Shown: positions 1 through 13,123, numbered from the stretch's first letter. The stretch is DNA of 64,000 nucleotides from Copromyces sp. CBS 386.78 (GCA_030685235.1 MU839124.1:265305-329304); one strand, 5' to 3'. Translations and numbers: made by a program. The notes: generated from the sequence alone by a model not told the origin.

Positions 1-1348
1 GAATTGACGAACCGCCCCTGGAATCCCCACCACAACCACACCACACCACGCAGCGATTCTCTTTCCCATTGCACTTTCCATTCCACGGCAGCGGACTTGA
101 CGGGCAGGACGGTAGAGACGGACACAAAAGTGGTGAAAATGACGAGGGAGTCCAGTCTCACGACTTGAAAGCCACCGTGACGATGCACCACAGAACGCAC
201 CCACACGGCCTCGGCTTACACCCACCGAGGGCCGGACAGAAAGCGAACTCGATTGACATCGGTGGGCCGAATTGCCCGATTGACCGGCCGGCCAATGGCA
301 GGTTGAGGGGGAGACGTTGCCCTTAACCACAAGCGGAAAGTGGACGGCGGGACTTGTCGCGATCTTCTATCTTGTTGTGGGCTTTGATGGGGGTTGTGGC
401 GGGCGCAAGTGGAAATCAGTCTCTTGTATTTTCGCCAGAAATGGGTGGTTTCGAGCCGCAAAAACTTGGACATGTTTTTTGCCTCCGCTGATGAAGATGA
501 CAGAAAAAAGAATGATTCTGACGATGGAGGAAATCGGCATGCATGTGCGACTACCGCTTTTTCCCCGTCGTAAGAGATTTACTCCCCATAATATTTCCAG
601 AGACTAACCTTCTTGTAGTATGGTTAGCTCCCTTATGCAGGCCCACTGTAACTCGTGTGGATACAGTAAACGTGGTATGGCACGGGGCACACGGCTGGCA
701 TAGGTCACTTGCAGTCGGCTGGCGGGGCTGTCATGGTTGAATGCCGGTCCGGCTAAACTGTATGAAGGTTAGGGGGCTTAGCTAGCTAAATCTCTTACGA
801 CTGTGAAAAAGCGGTATTCGCCGTCGGTTGTGTAGCCCTGACTGACCATCCACCTTTCTTCATCCAGGTCTTCCAGCAACGCCAAGACGGCCAAGACGCC
901 ATCGACGCCGGTGGTGGTTAGTGGTCCACGGGCGTAGAAGACAGGGAAGAATTAGGTCGCCGGCAATCATCACGCAAATCCATTTCATCCACGGTTCGCC
1001 ATACCACCTTCCCGTTGGCCTTTGAGGGCATGCGGAACAAGGGTCCCGTTCGGCTGTCCCACCCAATGGCACTTCATGATCGATATACGGACCATGTGTA
1101 CGATACAATGGTACATGTAAGCAATAAGCATCAGTCAGATATGTACGTAGACTCCTCTAGCGCTAGAGTCCAGACTAATACATACTCCAGTTCTTCCCCC
1201 CCCCCCCCCCCAGCCGGTCGAGACTTTGTGTCCGTCTTTTCCTTTCTATTTTCTCCGGTTTCTTCATCTGCTTGTTGAACTTGTCTCCATAATCCCCGGT
1301 GCAACCGTATTTCGGTGTAGACAAGACCACCAGAGAGCAGTATCCCAC
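1..1348. other. Intergenic region upstream of the RhoGAP-like gene
   Basis: I find no convincing gene here. The open frames on both strands are short, overlap each other and match no family I recognise. A run of about 14 C residues sits near 1197-1210, roughly 140 bases before the chosen start codon of the next gene. The rest is ordinary mixed-composition sequence and presumably holds the promoter and 5' leader of that gene. An extra upstream 5' exon cannot be excluded, because the reading frame stays open upstream of the start at 1349. Confidence 0.5.
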
Positions 1349-3679
1349 ATGGCAATGACGCTTCACCAAAACGCCGCCGACCATATGGCCGGTAGGCTCG
1401 GGTCGGGCAACATGGAGCAGTACATGTAAGTAGCCGTGTCCCTAAAAGAGTCTCAAGAAACATCAGACGAACAGTTGGAGAGACTTCGGGGTATTCGTCC
1501 AAAGTGACACCATGGCTAACCATGTCTTGTTCTCTCTACAGAGCCATCAACGCCGGATGCTCCGCACTTATCGCCGCTATCGCAAAGACTGTCACCGCCA
1601 TCCACGGCCTCATGCGCCAAGTCCGTGAATCCCGCGCCGACCTCGATCCCATATCCAGCGAACTCCATTCCCTCAACGGTGTTCTCGAGTTTCTCAAGGA
1701 CGACGTCCCATTTCTTCCGGAACAACTAGCGCAAAGGACTCCCGAAGTACTCAGCAATTGTCTCACCATCACCAACGAACTGCAAGGATGCATCTCCATT
1801 TTGGACCGCGTTGGTCTCTCCAGGCAGGACAAGAAGTCGCGATGGATGGCGAGTAGGGGACATATTGCCAAGTTACGGTGGACGTTGGAGGTGTACAAGG
1901 CCAGCTTGGGACTGGCGGTAGACCTGGTTGCGTTGTAAGCGCACTTCCTATAAAACTTCGAATGCGATGTTGAGCAGGGTCGCTAACATGTGCAAAACAA
2001 GAACTTCTAGCAAACAACAAAGCGAAGAAAGTCCGGTTAGGGGAACTTTCATGGAGGATGCATCCGTGGCATCGGACAGCAAGGACGAGTTGGCCGACAT
2101 ATTAGCCCAAATCAGCCGTGTTGCTGCTCGACTCGACGACGAATCCCGCCACAACAGTGCTGTCGCCAAACTTCAACATTACCTTGACGCTCTTTACGGG
2201 AATGCCCTCGCCGCTGTCGACCGCGAGATGGACCACTTCGAGGGCCAACGAAATAGTGCCCACTCCTCGACCGATCATGCCCCTGATAGCGCTATCGACA
2301 TGGGCGATGACGACCAGACCTTTGTCCACGCCAAAACATCGGATATCCCGATACCGCAAACCCATGTCAACATGACACAGGACGAGTTCGACGAGATGTT
2401 GGATGAGCTAAGGGAGATGCCGGTCCGACCTCCAACACCACCGCAAAGGTCAGCAAGACGATCTTCTTCGACCGCTTCGGCCGCTTCGGCCACCCGCAGC
2501 GAATACCGTCCCAACACATCCGACTCCTATACTAGCACCCCTTATGGTGCTGGAACATCATTCCTGGATCTCGAAACCCGAAGCCAAAGTCCGCATCTTC
2601 GAACACAGAGTGACTCGGCTGCCATCTCACCTCGACCAGTCCCTACCAGCCACTTCCCACATATGAGTGGGGGTCTCATCCAAGTCCGTACGTACGGCCC
2701 AAATCGCGATTCCCTCTGGGAGAACCCTCGCCCAGCAGTCCCCGTCCCTCGACCCACAACCTCCAGCTCGAACATCACAAACTCCCCGAAACCCAACGTC
2801 CTACGAAGAAGCAGCTCCCGCCTCTCCTCCGCCCTAAAAGCCCTCAGCTTCGGCCGCCAACGGTCCCACTCAACAACCAGCACCACCAGCTCCAACAAAT
2901 CCTCTACCTTCTCAATGGCCATGCCTCCCACACCTCCCACTCCTGTCGCCCACGAAGCCTCAGCCTCAGCATCCACCATTCCTCCTCCCTCCGCCGGCGG
3001 TGCCATCTTCGGCGTCTCCCTCGCCGATTCCATGTCCGTAGCCAAAGGTCTCGCCGCCGCCCGCCACGACAGCGGTGGCTCCTCCACGCGCGACTACCCG
3101 CTCTGCATCCTGCGATGTGTCTACTTCATCCAAGACCACGGGCTTCGCGCACCCCACATCTTCGCTCAAGAGGGTGACCCCTACCGCCTCCAGCGTCTCA
3201 AAACAATCTTCTCCTCTCCGGAAACCGGCTACGGCAAGTTTCTAGATTGGAACCAATTCACAGTTTACGAAGCCGCCGACCTTCTCCTGCTTTTCCTCTC
3301 CGAGCTTCCTGCCCCATTAATTCCGGAATCGGTAGCCAAGAGGTGGGTCTCCATGTCCCGCCAAGCGACCATGTCCGGGTCTTCGGCGATCCGGTTGGAT
3401 AAGGGTATTGAATTCTGGGAGGAGGCGCTGCAGGGGATTAAGGGACCGAACAGAAGCTTGTTTAAGTTGCTGCTGAACTTGTGGGGCGACGTGGCGGATA
3501 GCGTGGACTGGAATGAGATGACGGCTGAGAGACTGGCTGAAAGAATGGTGCGGCCGCTGATGCACCTCCCGCAGACCAGGTATGGGACGGATTACATGCT
3601 GGGATTGGCGTTTGTGGTGAGGAAGAGGAGCGAGTATAATGCGGGGTTGAAGGGGGAGAGGAGTCGGGCTGCTTTTTGA
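1349..3679 (+). CDS. RhoGAP-like protein with fungal N-terminal helical domain; arginine finger missing
   Basis: Three-exon model: 1349-1425, 1542-1934 and 2011-3679, giving 712 aa. The introns are GTAAGT...CTACAG (116 nt) and GTAAGC...TCTAG (76 nt, with a GCTAAC branch site), and both keep the frame. Residues about 26-157 form a helix-rich domain of the type found at the N-terminus of many fungal STAND and ankyrin proteins. Residues about 230-510 are Ser/Pro/Thr-rich and look disordered. Residues about 518-695 resemble a RhoGAP fold: a counterpart of the IFRxxG loop, a leucine-rich stretch ending in ELPAPLIPES, and WNEMTAERLAERMVRPLM, matching the family's N-x-M-T...L-A...P block. In active RhoGAPs the loop carries a catalytic arginine. 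Here it reads HIFAQEG, with Ala near residue 542, so GTPase stimulation is doubtful and a Rho-binding scaffold role is more likely (inference). ATG 1349 has a second in-frame ATG two codons later. Confidence 0.8.
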
Positions 3680-4425
3680 GGGTGCATGGCTGGATGTGTC
3701 CGGGTGGAAAAGAACTGGGTAGGACCGGATGGAAGTTGGAAGGTGAGGATGCCTTTCGGACTTTTGTGTTGCCATGTTTTTCTCTTGATTTTTATCTTGG
3801 ACCTGTTTTCGTCTTGTCGCTCGTTTGTTGCGCTGAACTTGAAATGATACCCCGGGGAGAATGTACCGCGTATGAAATATTACAGAGTGTCGCTGAAAAT
3901 ACCACACACATGGAATCACAATGGCGATGTGCAAAAATATGACTGTTTTACATGACAAGATTCGTGTACTTTCACCCTTCGGCCTGCAACCTCTTTTGAC
4001 ACCTGTCTGAACATCACCACAACGAGCCTTTGGGTTCATCTTTTCCTAGATTTTCAAATCTTGATTCAATGTGCTTGCCAGTGGCCTTTTTCGGCTATTG
4101 ACTCTATTACTCACCTAGGTACATCATCACTCACATTTCGCGTAATTGCTCTCACATATGGGGATTCCTGAGGCTGTCCCGTAGTGACCGCTGGTGGATA
4201 GCTCAAAACGACGGGAGCCCCCTCTTCCAGGACTCGCCTGCCTTCCTCTTGGTGCAGGCAAGGGCCAGTGACGAGTATGATCTTGAACTGCATTGGCATT
4301 TCTTGTTACTGTGTAGATAAGGCATGCAATGGTTGAAGCATGTGGCACCGGCTGTCAATATTTTCGAAGTCGTCATGAGGACTTGATCGCGTCCCGCCAG
4401 AGCTTGATGTGCACTTGCAGCGTAT
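3680..4425. other. 3' flank of the RhoGAP-like gene
   Basis: About 750 bases without a supportable gene. The first part must contain the 3' untranslated region and polyadenylation signals of the preceding gene. The short frames on both strands show no domain. Composition is still mixed, so this stretch lies outside the RIP-mutated block that starts about 200 bases further on. Confidence 0.5.
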
Positions 4426-4640
4426 TATGTACAGAAAATGGGTTTCTGCAATTGACTACCGTAGGGATTCGGGAGATCCGGTTTTAGGTTCTAAGGAAAT
4501 TAGGCAGAATCTGCAAGTATACTGCAATATTCATGCCCACCAGAAATTATATGTAAGACGGTGATTCTAGATGTCCCCACCTTCCAGCTCTATTGATTGT
4601 GCCCTATAACCTTCCCCTATAACCTTCTTTCGTTCTTTTG
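4426..4640 (+). repeat. Left copy of the inverted repeat flanking the AT-rich block
   Basis: This stretch is repeated in inverted orientation at about 47215-47470. The clearest shared core is CTACCGTAGGGA, followed by a near-identical run through GGGAGATCCGGTTTTAGGTT and GGCAGAATCT. Further in, both copies carry CCCTATAACC/CCCCTA-type runs. Differences are mostly C/T and G/A. The two copies bracket the whole 43-kb mutated block, so they may be long terminal inverted repeats of the outermost DNA transposon. I found no clean target-site duplication, so the exact outer boundary is open. Confidence 0.55.
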
Positions 4641-6255
4641 CCCTTTGTAGAGTTCGTTACCGTCGATATTATAATACTTTTTAGTATTAAAATAGATCTA
4701 CGCGTTGGGATATTCTATTTCAATGTAAGTACTGGGATCTGGGAGCGGGTGCCTAAGGTACCAGCACCCCCAGTACCCCCAGTACTAATACTAGAAATCC
4801 CAGCTCAACTAGCACCAGAAATCCCAGCTCAACCAACACCAGAAATCCCAGCTCAACCAGCACCTTCTCCTCCTCCTCCTCCTTCGCCTCTATCGAATTA
4901 ATAACGCGTTGAACGATGCCTTAGTCGTAAGCTAAAATCGTACGGCAACAAGGTTATAAAGGAGGTATACAAGGAGAAGCCTAAGATTAGGGTAAAGCGG
5001 TACTATACCGACTAGTTTAAAATCTAGGTTAGTATCTAGTATTTACCTTATTGAGATTATATCGTAGTAGGGTAGACTAGTATTAATAGCGAGAGTAAGT
5101 ATTAACGTACCTTATGTAAATTAAAGTGCCTCTTAAAGAGGGCGAAGCTACTAATTAACGCTGTCGTCGTTGTAATAGTGCTTATAACTATGATTTAGAT
5201 TAAGATTAAGGGTATATTATCGTTAGCTACCGTAATATTTATATATACGAAGTTGCTACTTTTTTTAAGATACTATAGGCTATTGTATAAGATTAGTAGG
5301 ATAAGCGAGAAAAAATATTGTTTAGTATAGTTCGAGAAGGTAAAGTCTTATAGTTAGAATTTAAATATTAATTATTTAAAAAGTTCTAATATATTAGATA
5401 GAATAACGGTTTAGTTATAATAGTATAATTCCGCTGAGAATTAATTATTCTATTTAGAATAATTTATCCGGATTAAGTACGATTATAAAATTTCTATTTC
5501 TTTTGTAATTAATTTAAAAACTTCTTATTTCGTTATTATATAGTGAATAAAAGGATTATTTATTAAGTTTAGCGATTGCCAGCTAAGTTACTTACTAAAG
5601 TAAATTTATTTTTAAAGTAATAATACTTAATTAGAAAATTGAGAAATTATTAAAGGCTAACTAATTTGACTTATAAGTTTATTAAGCGTAATAGCTAGCC
5701 TATTTTACTTAGTATAATTATATAATATCCTTTATTTACTATTATAAATTTCGACAAAATTCCTCTCCCTTTCGAATATTTCGATAATTATACCTACGTA
5801 ATAAAAGGAAGTAAGTCCGTTTTTAGAAAGACTAGTCGAAGTAAATAGAATAAATAATAAACTTCCTTAATTTTATATATCTTTACAAATAATATTATTC
5901 GTTTTAAACCGACTATTATCCTTTATAGAGAGGGTACTTCTTATAAAATAATTAAAGAGAGAACTCTCTATATTTAAGATATAGAAGTGCAATTTAATAA
6001 AGTAATATATTAGGACGAAAACTTACTACTTAATTAATTTAATAACGAGTTTGCTCTTATTATTAATAACGATATTAAGTAAGAGTTATTACTAATTATA
6101 GATGTATATTTATCTTATAATACCTAGCGAATTCGTAATAAATTTAAGGATATAAAGGTAGTGCTAGCTATAATCCTTAGCGGCCTTACTAGCCTTCTCT
6201 AGCCTCTTAATACCGCTATTAACTTATCGTTTAAAAAAATGCTAAAAGAAGAGAT
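4638..6255 (+). pseudogene. DDE_1 (pogo-like) transposase, N-terminal part, RIP-mutated and interrupted
   Basis: The 5' part begins with an open stretch containing three near-identical EIPAQ-type repeats and a proline run (about 4770-4900). Basic, helix-turn-helix-like sequence follows. From about 5740 the translation shows NFDKIPLPFEYFD and TYVIKGSK, matching the family's D-Q-T-P-L-P-F-E-F...T-Y...G-x-K block with the first catalytic Asp. At about 6092-6125 LIIDVYLSYNT matches the second Asp block. At 6180-6250 GLTSLL*PLNTAINLSFKKM matches the Q-P-L-D-x-A-I-N block, with the Asp codon changed to Asn. Many in-frame stops are RIP-compatible. The frame stops exactly where element B begins and resumes at 46118. 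A dead gene. Confidence 0.75.
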
Positions 6256-6542
6256 TATTACGGGGCAAGGCGAACGTTAGGTATCTGTAAAGACATTCGT
6301 AATTGCACGAAGAAGAAGAAACTATCTAGGGGAGCCCTAATAGCCATCTATATACAGTGAGCATATAGCCCGTACAGCCTAATCATCCTATAAATCATCC
6401 TATAGGCTAATATAATCTATACAGCCTTAGCGACAGGGGTAAATTAACAACCGCAGCTAGTTAAATATCAAATACATTCAGCCGCATCTACTATATTAGG
6501 TCTCTACAGCCAATTAGAGCATACTATTAACCTAATAACTAT
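6256..6542 (-). repeat. Element B 3' LTR, outer part
   Basis: This is the start (plus-strand view) of the 345-357-bp LTR also present at 10626-10982, 21771-22127 and 45773-46117. All copies share GGGGAGCC, TATAGCC, CAGCCGCATCTACTAT and CCAATTAGAGCATACTAT-type segments. The copy stops after TAACTAT and continues, after 25 kb of element R, at 31726. It keeps far more C and G than the inner part of the same LTR. Confidence 0.85.
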
Positions 6543-6981
6543 TGAAATAGAGCAAAACCACACCAATAAAGGAACGGGGCCACACTACATAAACTTACAT
6601 GGCGAGGAGTAGATCTAGAGTTGATGATCTTGTCCTTAGGATTGGATAGAGTTATTAAATTACAGCTATAAAACTATTAAAAGGAAAGATAGAAGGTAAA
6701 GCGGAGCTTTACTTCTATATTTTTCTTAAAATAACGAGGTGCGGATTTGGAGGTCGGTATTAAAGAAGATAGAAGGTACTTTACAAATATAATTAAAGAT
6801 TTTAAAAATATTAGTATTTAATTCATTACTTTTTACTTACTTACTTATAGTTTAAAAGGGGATACTATCCTTCTTATACTTTTCTATTTTTAACCCTATT
6901 CAGCCCTAAAGTAGATTTACTCCTTAGTATTTTAGTTCTATAAATATTTTAATATTTATTCTAATAAAATACCCCAATCCA
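6543..6981 (-). repeat. Element R left LTR (3' LTR), 439 bp
   Basis: It aligns over its full length with 31287-31725. In the first 21 bases after the TG the differences between the two are exclusively G-to-A or C-to-T, always in the direction of the right copy. The outer end is the least mutated part. The copy ends CCCCAATCCA, which reads GCCTTAATTTA in the right copy. Confidence 0.85.
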
Positions 6982-9900
6982 AATTTTCCCTTCGGAAGTA
7001 GTAAAAATATACTGAACTACTTCTATATTATAAATTTAAATATTTAATAAAGGATAAAATAGGGTATACTCTTTAATATAGTAGGTAGTAATTTATATTT
7101 TATATAAAAGTAAAAAGTCCTAAGTAAATAATAATTAATAAGTAATTTTATATTCTATTTATTATTTGTACGCCCTCTTTATTTTCTTCGTTTACTTTTT
7201 CTTCCGTAGTTATTTTATACCCCTTCTCTTTCGGTTAAAGATTTTTTATAATTTAAATATATTAATTGCGGAGGGTAGAAGTATACCCTAAACCATATTT
7301 CGCACGAATATCGGTATATATTTATATTCGACGGTAGTAATCCGCCTATTAGTCCCCTTTATATCCTTTAGACTTTCGTCCGCTAATTTCTTTGTAGGCA
7401 AGATAAAATAATTAATAATAAATCGATCCCTAAACCCTAATATACTTAATTTTTCTTCGTCCTTTATACGCTTAATAACCCTATAGTTCTTTTCGGGTAC
7501 CTTTAAAGTATCAGCTAATAATCTTTGTAATTTAGGCGTTTTAGGAGTAATTATTAGTATTTTTAGCGTATTAATTAAGAAGAGATCCGCTCTTCTATTT
7601 TTATTAGAAATGGGGTCGTTACGAACTATAAAATTTAAAAGTTTTCTTTATCCCTAATTAAGTAGGTCGTAAAAAGCGTTCCGCTCTTTCTATTCTTCTT
7701 CTAAAATTTTAAATTTTCCGCTTCTTCTAAATATTTTAAAGCTATAAAGAAATTTATTCTATATTATATTTAATTAAGCGAATTTTCTATAGTATATTTA
7801 TGAGTATTAATAAATATTGTTCCTTTTTTTTAATCCTATTAGCTTTATTATTGACCGTACTTAGATTATTCGAGTATAATTATATGTAACCTTTATTTAT
7901 TATTAAGCTATTATATTCTTTAATTATAAAAAGTTGTCTAACTAAATTTAAAATCGCTAATATTATTCTGCTTCCTATAAAATTAGTACTAAAGTGCTGT
8001 CCTAATTTAAATAGAAATCCTTCCGCTTTATTTCAATAAAGAATATCCTTATTACTTTTAAGACTTAGAAATTATAAATTTATATTAATTATTAAGTAAG
8101 AAATTTTATATTTAGTTACTACCGTCAGTCGCTCAAATCGACCCTTCTTCCGTATTTGCTGTAAATATTATAATAGGAAGCTACGAAAACTTTATAAATA
8201 GAATGGATTAGTTTTATCCTTTCTTCGTCGAACGCCGAATTATAATAATATTATATTATTACTACCTAATTATAAATTATAAGGATAAAATACTAATTAT
8301 AATAAATAAGTAAATATTAAAATTAAATAGTTTTAAGGAAAATTATAATTTCCTCCCCTATATTTTAAAATTATAAAATTTTTAACGTAAGAATTTCTAT
8401 ATTTAGAAGAATATATATTCTATCCTCGAATTTTCTTAATATTTATATAATATTTTTAATAATAGAGAATTTATTAAAATAATTATAAATATTTATATAG
8501 TACTAAAAATTAATTATTTTAAGGGCCAAACTTTTCTATAGAATCTTATTCGGTTAAGCGGATTCGACCTACTAATTAGCCGGTAAGTAGAAATCGGCTC
8601 CGAACGTTCGAATAAAAATACTTTTATTATTATCGTTATTACCCTAAATTTTATAGGGTATAGATCCTACAATATTTAATTTCCTACTCTTCGTATATTT
8701 AGGGAAACGCTAGTCGGCGGCGCAGTTAAAATTTCTAGCCGGCTCGGGTTTCGGCAGGCAAATTTCCCCTAGTCGAATAAGGATCTCTTCGTAGGTTTCG
8801 GCTTCGGTACCCTATTATTTAAAGAACGTTTGAGTAGTTTTAAACAATTTATTTATATTAGTTATTATATTTATTTTTAATTAGGAAAAATCTTAGGTTA
8901 AATTATATCTTTTTTTAGTTAAATAAATAAATTATTATTATTAAAAGAAAGAAGAAAAGCCTTATTATAAGAGGGGTAAATCTATTCTTAAGGAAGTTTA
9001 AAAGAGAATGCCTAAATATAAATTAGTACCGGTTATTATCCGTTTAAATATTAATTGAATATTGTCCCAGTAATATAATACCTTAATTATTATTTATTAA
9101 TTCCTATAAATATTTACCCGTTCTCCTATCCCTTTATTTTATAAACTTTTATTATATTTTTATACTAGTTATTTAATTAACGTTTAAATTACTAATTATA
9201 TTACTTACGTTTAAAGGAATTATTATTTTTACCCTTTAGCCGCTAATAGATCTCTTTTTTTTTATTTTTTTATTTTTTACGTATTCTTCTTCCTTAATTA
9301 CTAATATCCGTTTTATTTTCTTTAATTATATATAATCCAATTATTTACTATATTTAAAAATAATTTATTTATTTTAATAAATCCTATTTAGGAAATTATA
9401 TAATAGCTAGATCTACTTTTAAAACGTATTAGTATAAATCTTTAGGCAATTCTTAATATCCCGAATTTAACCCTCTTAATTAAGAAGAAATTCGCCCCTC
9501 CGGTTTATATAGACCCTACGCCCGTATATCCCTTCGTTATTAAAAATAATTTTAAATATATTAACGAGAGGTTTAATAAAAAGAAGTAATTCTTTTCTAA
9601 AATTTATACTAACCCTTTTATAGACTTTATTATTCCTAATAGTCTTTAAGGTACGGAGGGTTATACTTCTAATAAAATCTTTGTACGTAAGGTATAAATT
9701 TTTACTATCGTCTAATTTAAATTTATAAGTTAACTATATTTAAAATAGGTACTACTTTTAAACCCTATTACTTTTAAAAGGCTTATCAATACTTTTCCGC
9801 TAACTAGCGAATATTGTTGTATTTTCCTTTCATTAGTTACTAACGAAGGTAAAATTTCTCTTTAGCGTATATTTATTAAGAAAAAGGGAATTTAACTATA

Positions 9901-10620
9901 TAATTTTTATATTATATCCTTTACGAGAAAGAAAGAACGTATTCTAAATCTCTTAATCCAAAACTTCAACCTTCTATACAAATCTATTCGTCCTTATCTT
10001 TTTTAATAATCTTTTTATTAATTGCCTTTACTTCTAAAAACCATTACCCGTATTCTTATTATATTTCCCGGCTCTAAAAGACCTTCGTTTTTATTTTTAC
10101 GGCGGAGGGGAAATAAAAAACCCTAAATATTTAAACTCTCTTTCTAAATTATATATCTATATTAATTAATATTAAAGGGGGGATTTACGGGAATTATATT
10201 TAATTTAGTAAAAGAGCCGACTAATATAGTTCTTTTATAGAAAATTTTTAAAATTTTAAATTTCTTACTTAGAAGGACCCTAATTTTATTCGCCTATATT
10301 ATACTATAGCTAGCAATTACGGCTAGGAAAGCGATTTTTTAATTATTAAAAGTATTAAATAAAAGGATTAGACTAAAGTTAAAGTATAAATCCCTTATAA
10401 AATTCGTTATTAGGCCGACTATACTATATTCGAATATTACTAATTAAGTTTAAAAGGTAATAGTCGTACTATTCGTAGTAACTATAAATCGGAAAAGAAT
10501 AAAGAAGAATTTTTATCCTTCTAATAGAACAACGACGACGACGATAATAAACCCTCCGGTAGAAATTTAAATAGTAATATTAAAATAGGAAATAACGAAG
10601 AAGAATCTAATAAAAATTTC
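6982..10620. pseudogene. Element R internal sequence left of insertion A, coding-like on both strands
   Basis: On the minus strand a long nearly stop-free stretch reads at about 7250-7640, including RADLFLINTLKILIITPKT and KVPEKNYRVIKRIKDEEK. On the plus strand another coding-like stretch runs about 9400-10620, including KKKFAPPVYIDPTPVYPFV and an acidic Asn/Asp-rich end. The plus-strand stretch seems to resume on the other side of element A at 22133. I recognise neither protein. Either R carries extra genes, one antisense to pol, or a further element lies here. In AT-rich RIP-mutated DNA apparent frames can mislead, so this is tentative. Confidence 0.35.
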
Positions 10621-10625
10621 GATAA
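10621..10625. repeat. Target-site duplication of element A, left
   Basis: GATAA immediately before the left LTR is repeated at 22128-22132 immediately after the right LTR. A 5-bp duplication is usual for Ty3/Gypsy integration. Confidence 0.85.
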
Positions 10626-10982
10626 TATTACGGGGCAAGGCGAACGTTAGGTATCTGTAAAGACATTCGTAATTGCACGAGGAAGAGGAAGCTATCTAGG
10701 GGAGCCTTGATGGCCATCTATATACAATGAGTATATAGCCTTTACAGCCTAATCATCCTATAAATCATCCTATAGATTATCCTATAAACTAGTATAATCT
10801 ATACAGCCTTAACGACAAGGGTAGGCTAATAACCGCAGCCAATTAAATATTAAATGCATTCAGCCGCATCTACTATACTAGGTCTCTACAGCCAATTAGA
10901 GCATACTATCAACCCAATAACTATTACTATAGTAAAAGCAGCGAAATAGGACGGTTAATCAATTATAAATAACCTTATAATA
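10626..10982 (-). repeat. Element A left LTR (3' LTR), 357 bp
   Basis: It starts TATTACGG, where an unmutated copy would start with TG, and ends AACCTTATAATA, which corresponds to AACCCTGTGACA in the right copy. The outer half retains GGGGCAAGGCG and similar C/G-rich runs, while the inner half is strongly mutated. Confidence 0.9.
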
Positions 10983-10999
10983 TTTCCCTCGCTTAAAAT

Positions 11000-12700
11000 A
11001 CCCCTAGGGTGAAAATACTTCCCTTTTTAATCTCCTCTACAATATTTTTTACTTTTAGATTATTTTTACTTTCCTTTTTAGGCCGCTGCCTTACCCTCTT
11101 AGTAACGTAGTAATCGCTATACTACTAGTATTATACTTATTTTTTCCGGCGGTTAGTCCGTCCTAATAGCCTTCTCCAAAACCTTCTTAATTCTATAACA
11201 ACGTTTCTCATCCATAATCTATTATAGTAGTACTAATATATTTAAATTATTATTATAAAACTTTCTAAAGTCATTAATATAATATTCTACGTCTTTCTAT
11301 AATTATTAAATAGGATTGTAAGGGCTTCCCTAAATTATTTAATATTCCTATTTACTATTTTCTATATTAAAACGGCAATTGTCAATAGTTTTATAGAACT
11401 ATTCAATTATATTTTTAATGTTATTTATTCGTTTTATAATCCGCCTATTATTTATTCGGATATTTTAAATCTTATCCTATCCAGAAATCCCTTAATAATT
11501 CTAAAATTTTATTATATTAATATAGAAAGTACGGCTATACTTTATATTAACGGGGAATTTTAATATAATATAATAACTATTTATTTTTATAATTTCGAAA
11601 AGCCCTTCCTACAATAGCGTAAGCTTAGCTTGCGGGCGGCCTAATACGAAATTAATTATATTAAATAAAATTTTATTACCGATATAATATTTTAACGTAT
11701 CGGACCGTTTCTCGTTAATAATTTCTTTATACCGTATTTAACTACTTTTAATTATAATAATAATTTTGTCTAATATTATATTAAATTAATCGGTAATTTC
11801 GTTAATTTTAAAGTATTTTGCCCGCTATATTTTAAAAAGCCCTAGTAAATATAATTAAGCGGGTTTAATTCCTATCCGAGGGTAAAAATTATAATTTATA
11901 AAGAACGGGGATACACTAATACTATCTAAATATATATTATTACCCGCGAATTCTATTAGGGGTAGCTAATCGACCTAATTATTTTAAACCTAATTAATAT
12001 AAGTATAAAGGAAACGTTCTAATTTAATGTTAATACATTTAATTTAATTATTAATTTCTTTATAGAAAGTCGATAATAGCTTTAGGGTAATTCTTAACCT
12101 TTTAGATAGAGCCTTCTAAAATTATAAAACGAATTAAATACCGTAATTAGAAATAATAATATCCGGCAGGCTATAAAGGGCATAAATTTTCTCGATAAAT
12201 CGATTAACGAATTCTTCTATAATTAATATTTCAATTAGGATATAGTATTTTATTTTCGTTAAATAATTTACTATTATAGTAATATATTTATATTTTCGGC
12301 TTCCCTAAACGTAAGGCGTTATAGGGGTAATATAATCGATAGTAATATCTTTTTATAGGGTGAAGGATATTGGTAGAGGTTTTAAAAGCCTTGTTAATAC
12401 GCATTATAATAGTTTTATCTTTACGTATTAGAAATATACTTTATAATAAAATTTAACGGCCTTTTCTATATCTAATTAATAAAATAAGCGATTAAAGGTA
12501 GTAAACGTTTTATCCCGGCTTTAGTAGTTTATTAGTGCGGGTTTATAATACCTTTATATAAAATATAATTATAGTACAATATTTTTTAGGTCGACTATAA
12601 ACATTAAATATTAATATATTTTATTATTAATCGTATAGTATTCTGCAAAAATTATTTTTTTTATACTTTTCTTTAATATTTTAAATTATATTTAACGGTT
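11000..12700 (-). pseudogene. Gypsy integrase region of element A, RIP-mutated
   Basis: The minus-strand translation at about 12100-12400 reads across stops as PLPISFT...KDITIDYITP, then KIKYYILIE, EEFVNRFIEKIYALYSLPD and IIISNYGI. These match the Ty3/Gypsy integrase core, with the first catalytic Asp in DITID, and the LHGLP-x-x-I-x-S-D-R-G block in which D-R-G has become N-Y-G. The same protein part, more diverged, occurs at 62.8-63.6 kb. The strand towards 11 kb would carry the C-terminal domain; I could not establish a chromodomain. Confidence 0.75.
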
Positions 12701-13123
12701 TTTATCCGTAAAGGCGGCTACTAAATCTTAATAATAAATTAAATTATAATAATTAGTATTAATTAATTTATTTATAAATAATTTTTCTAAATTAAATTCG
12801 TAAGCGTAAATATAATTTACGAAAACGGAAGGGTCGAAAAATACTTTATAGCGGGCTTTTAGCCGGTAGTTATTTATATCCTTTAATATATCTTCTAATT
12901 TCCTACTTAGGGTATTAAAATAGACTTAGAAAATACCCGGCCTATATTTAATAATAAAATTAAATTTAAATAGGAAATTAAACTACTATATATACTATAA
13001 TATAAATTTCTTATTTTCTATAAAAGTTTATAAACTTTTATAATTAATTAAGATTTTAAATAGTTTTTAGGCGCCCTATAATTCTAATCCCTATTCCTCT
13101 AAAGCTTTAATAATTATAAGCAA

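Noticed and set aside
1131..1523. 130-codon minus-strand frame upstream of the RhoGAP-like gene
   Set aside because: It overlaps exon 1 and the first intron of the plus-strand gene and includes the translation of a poly-C run; no domain.
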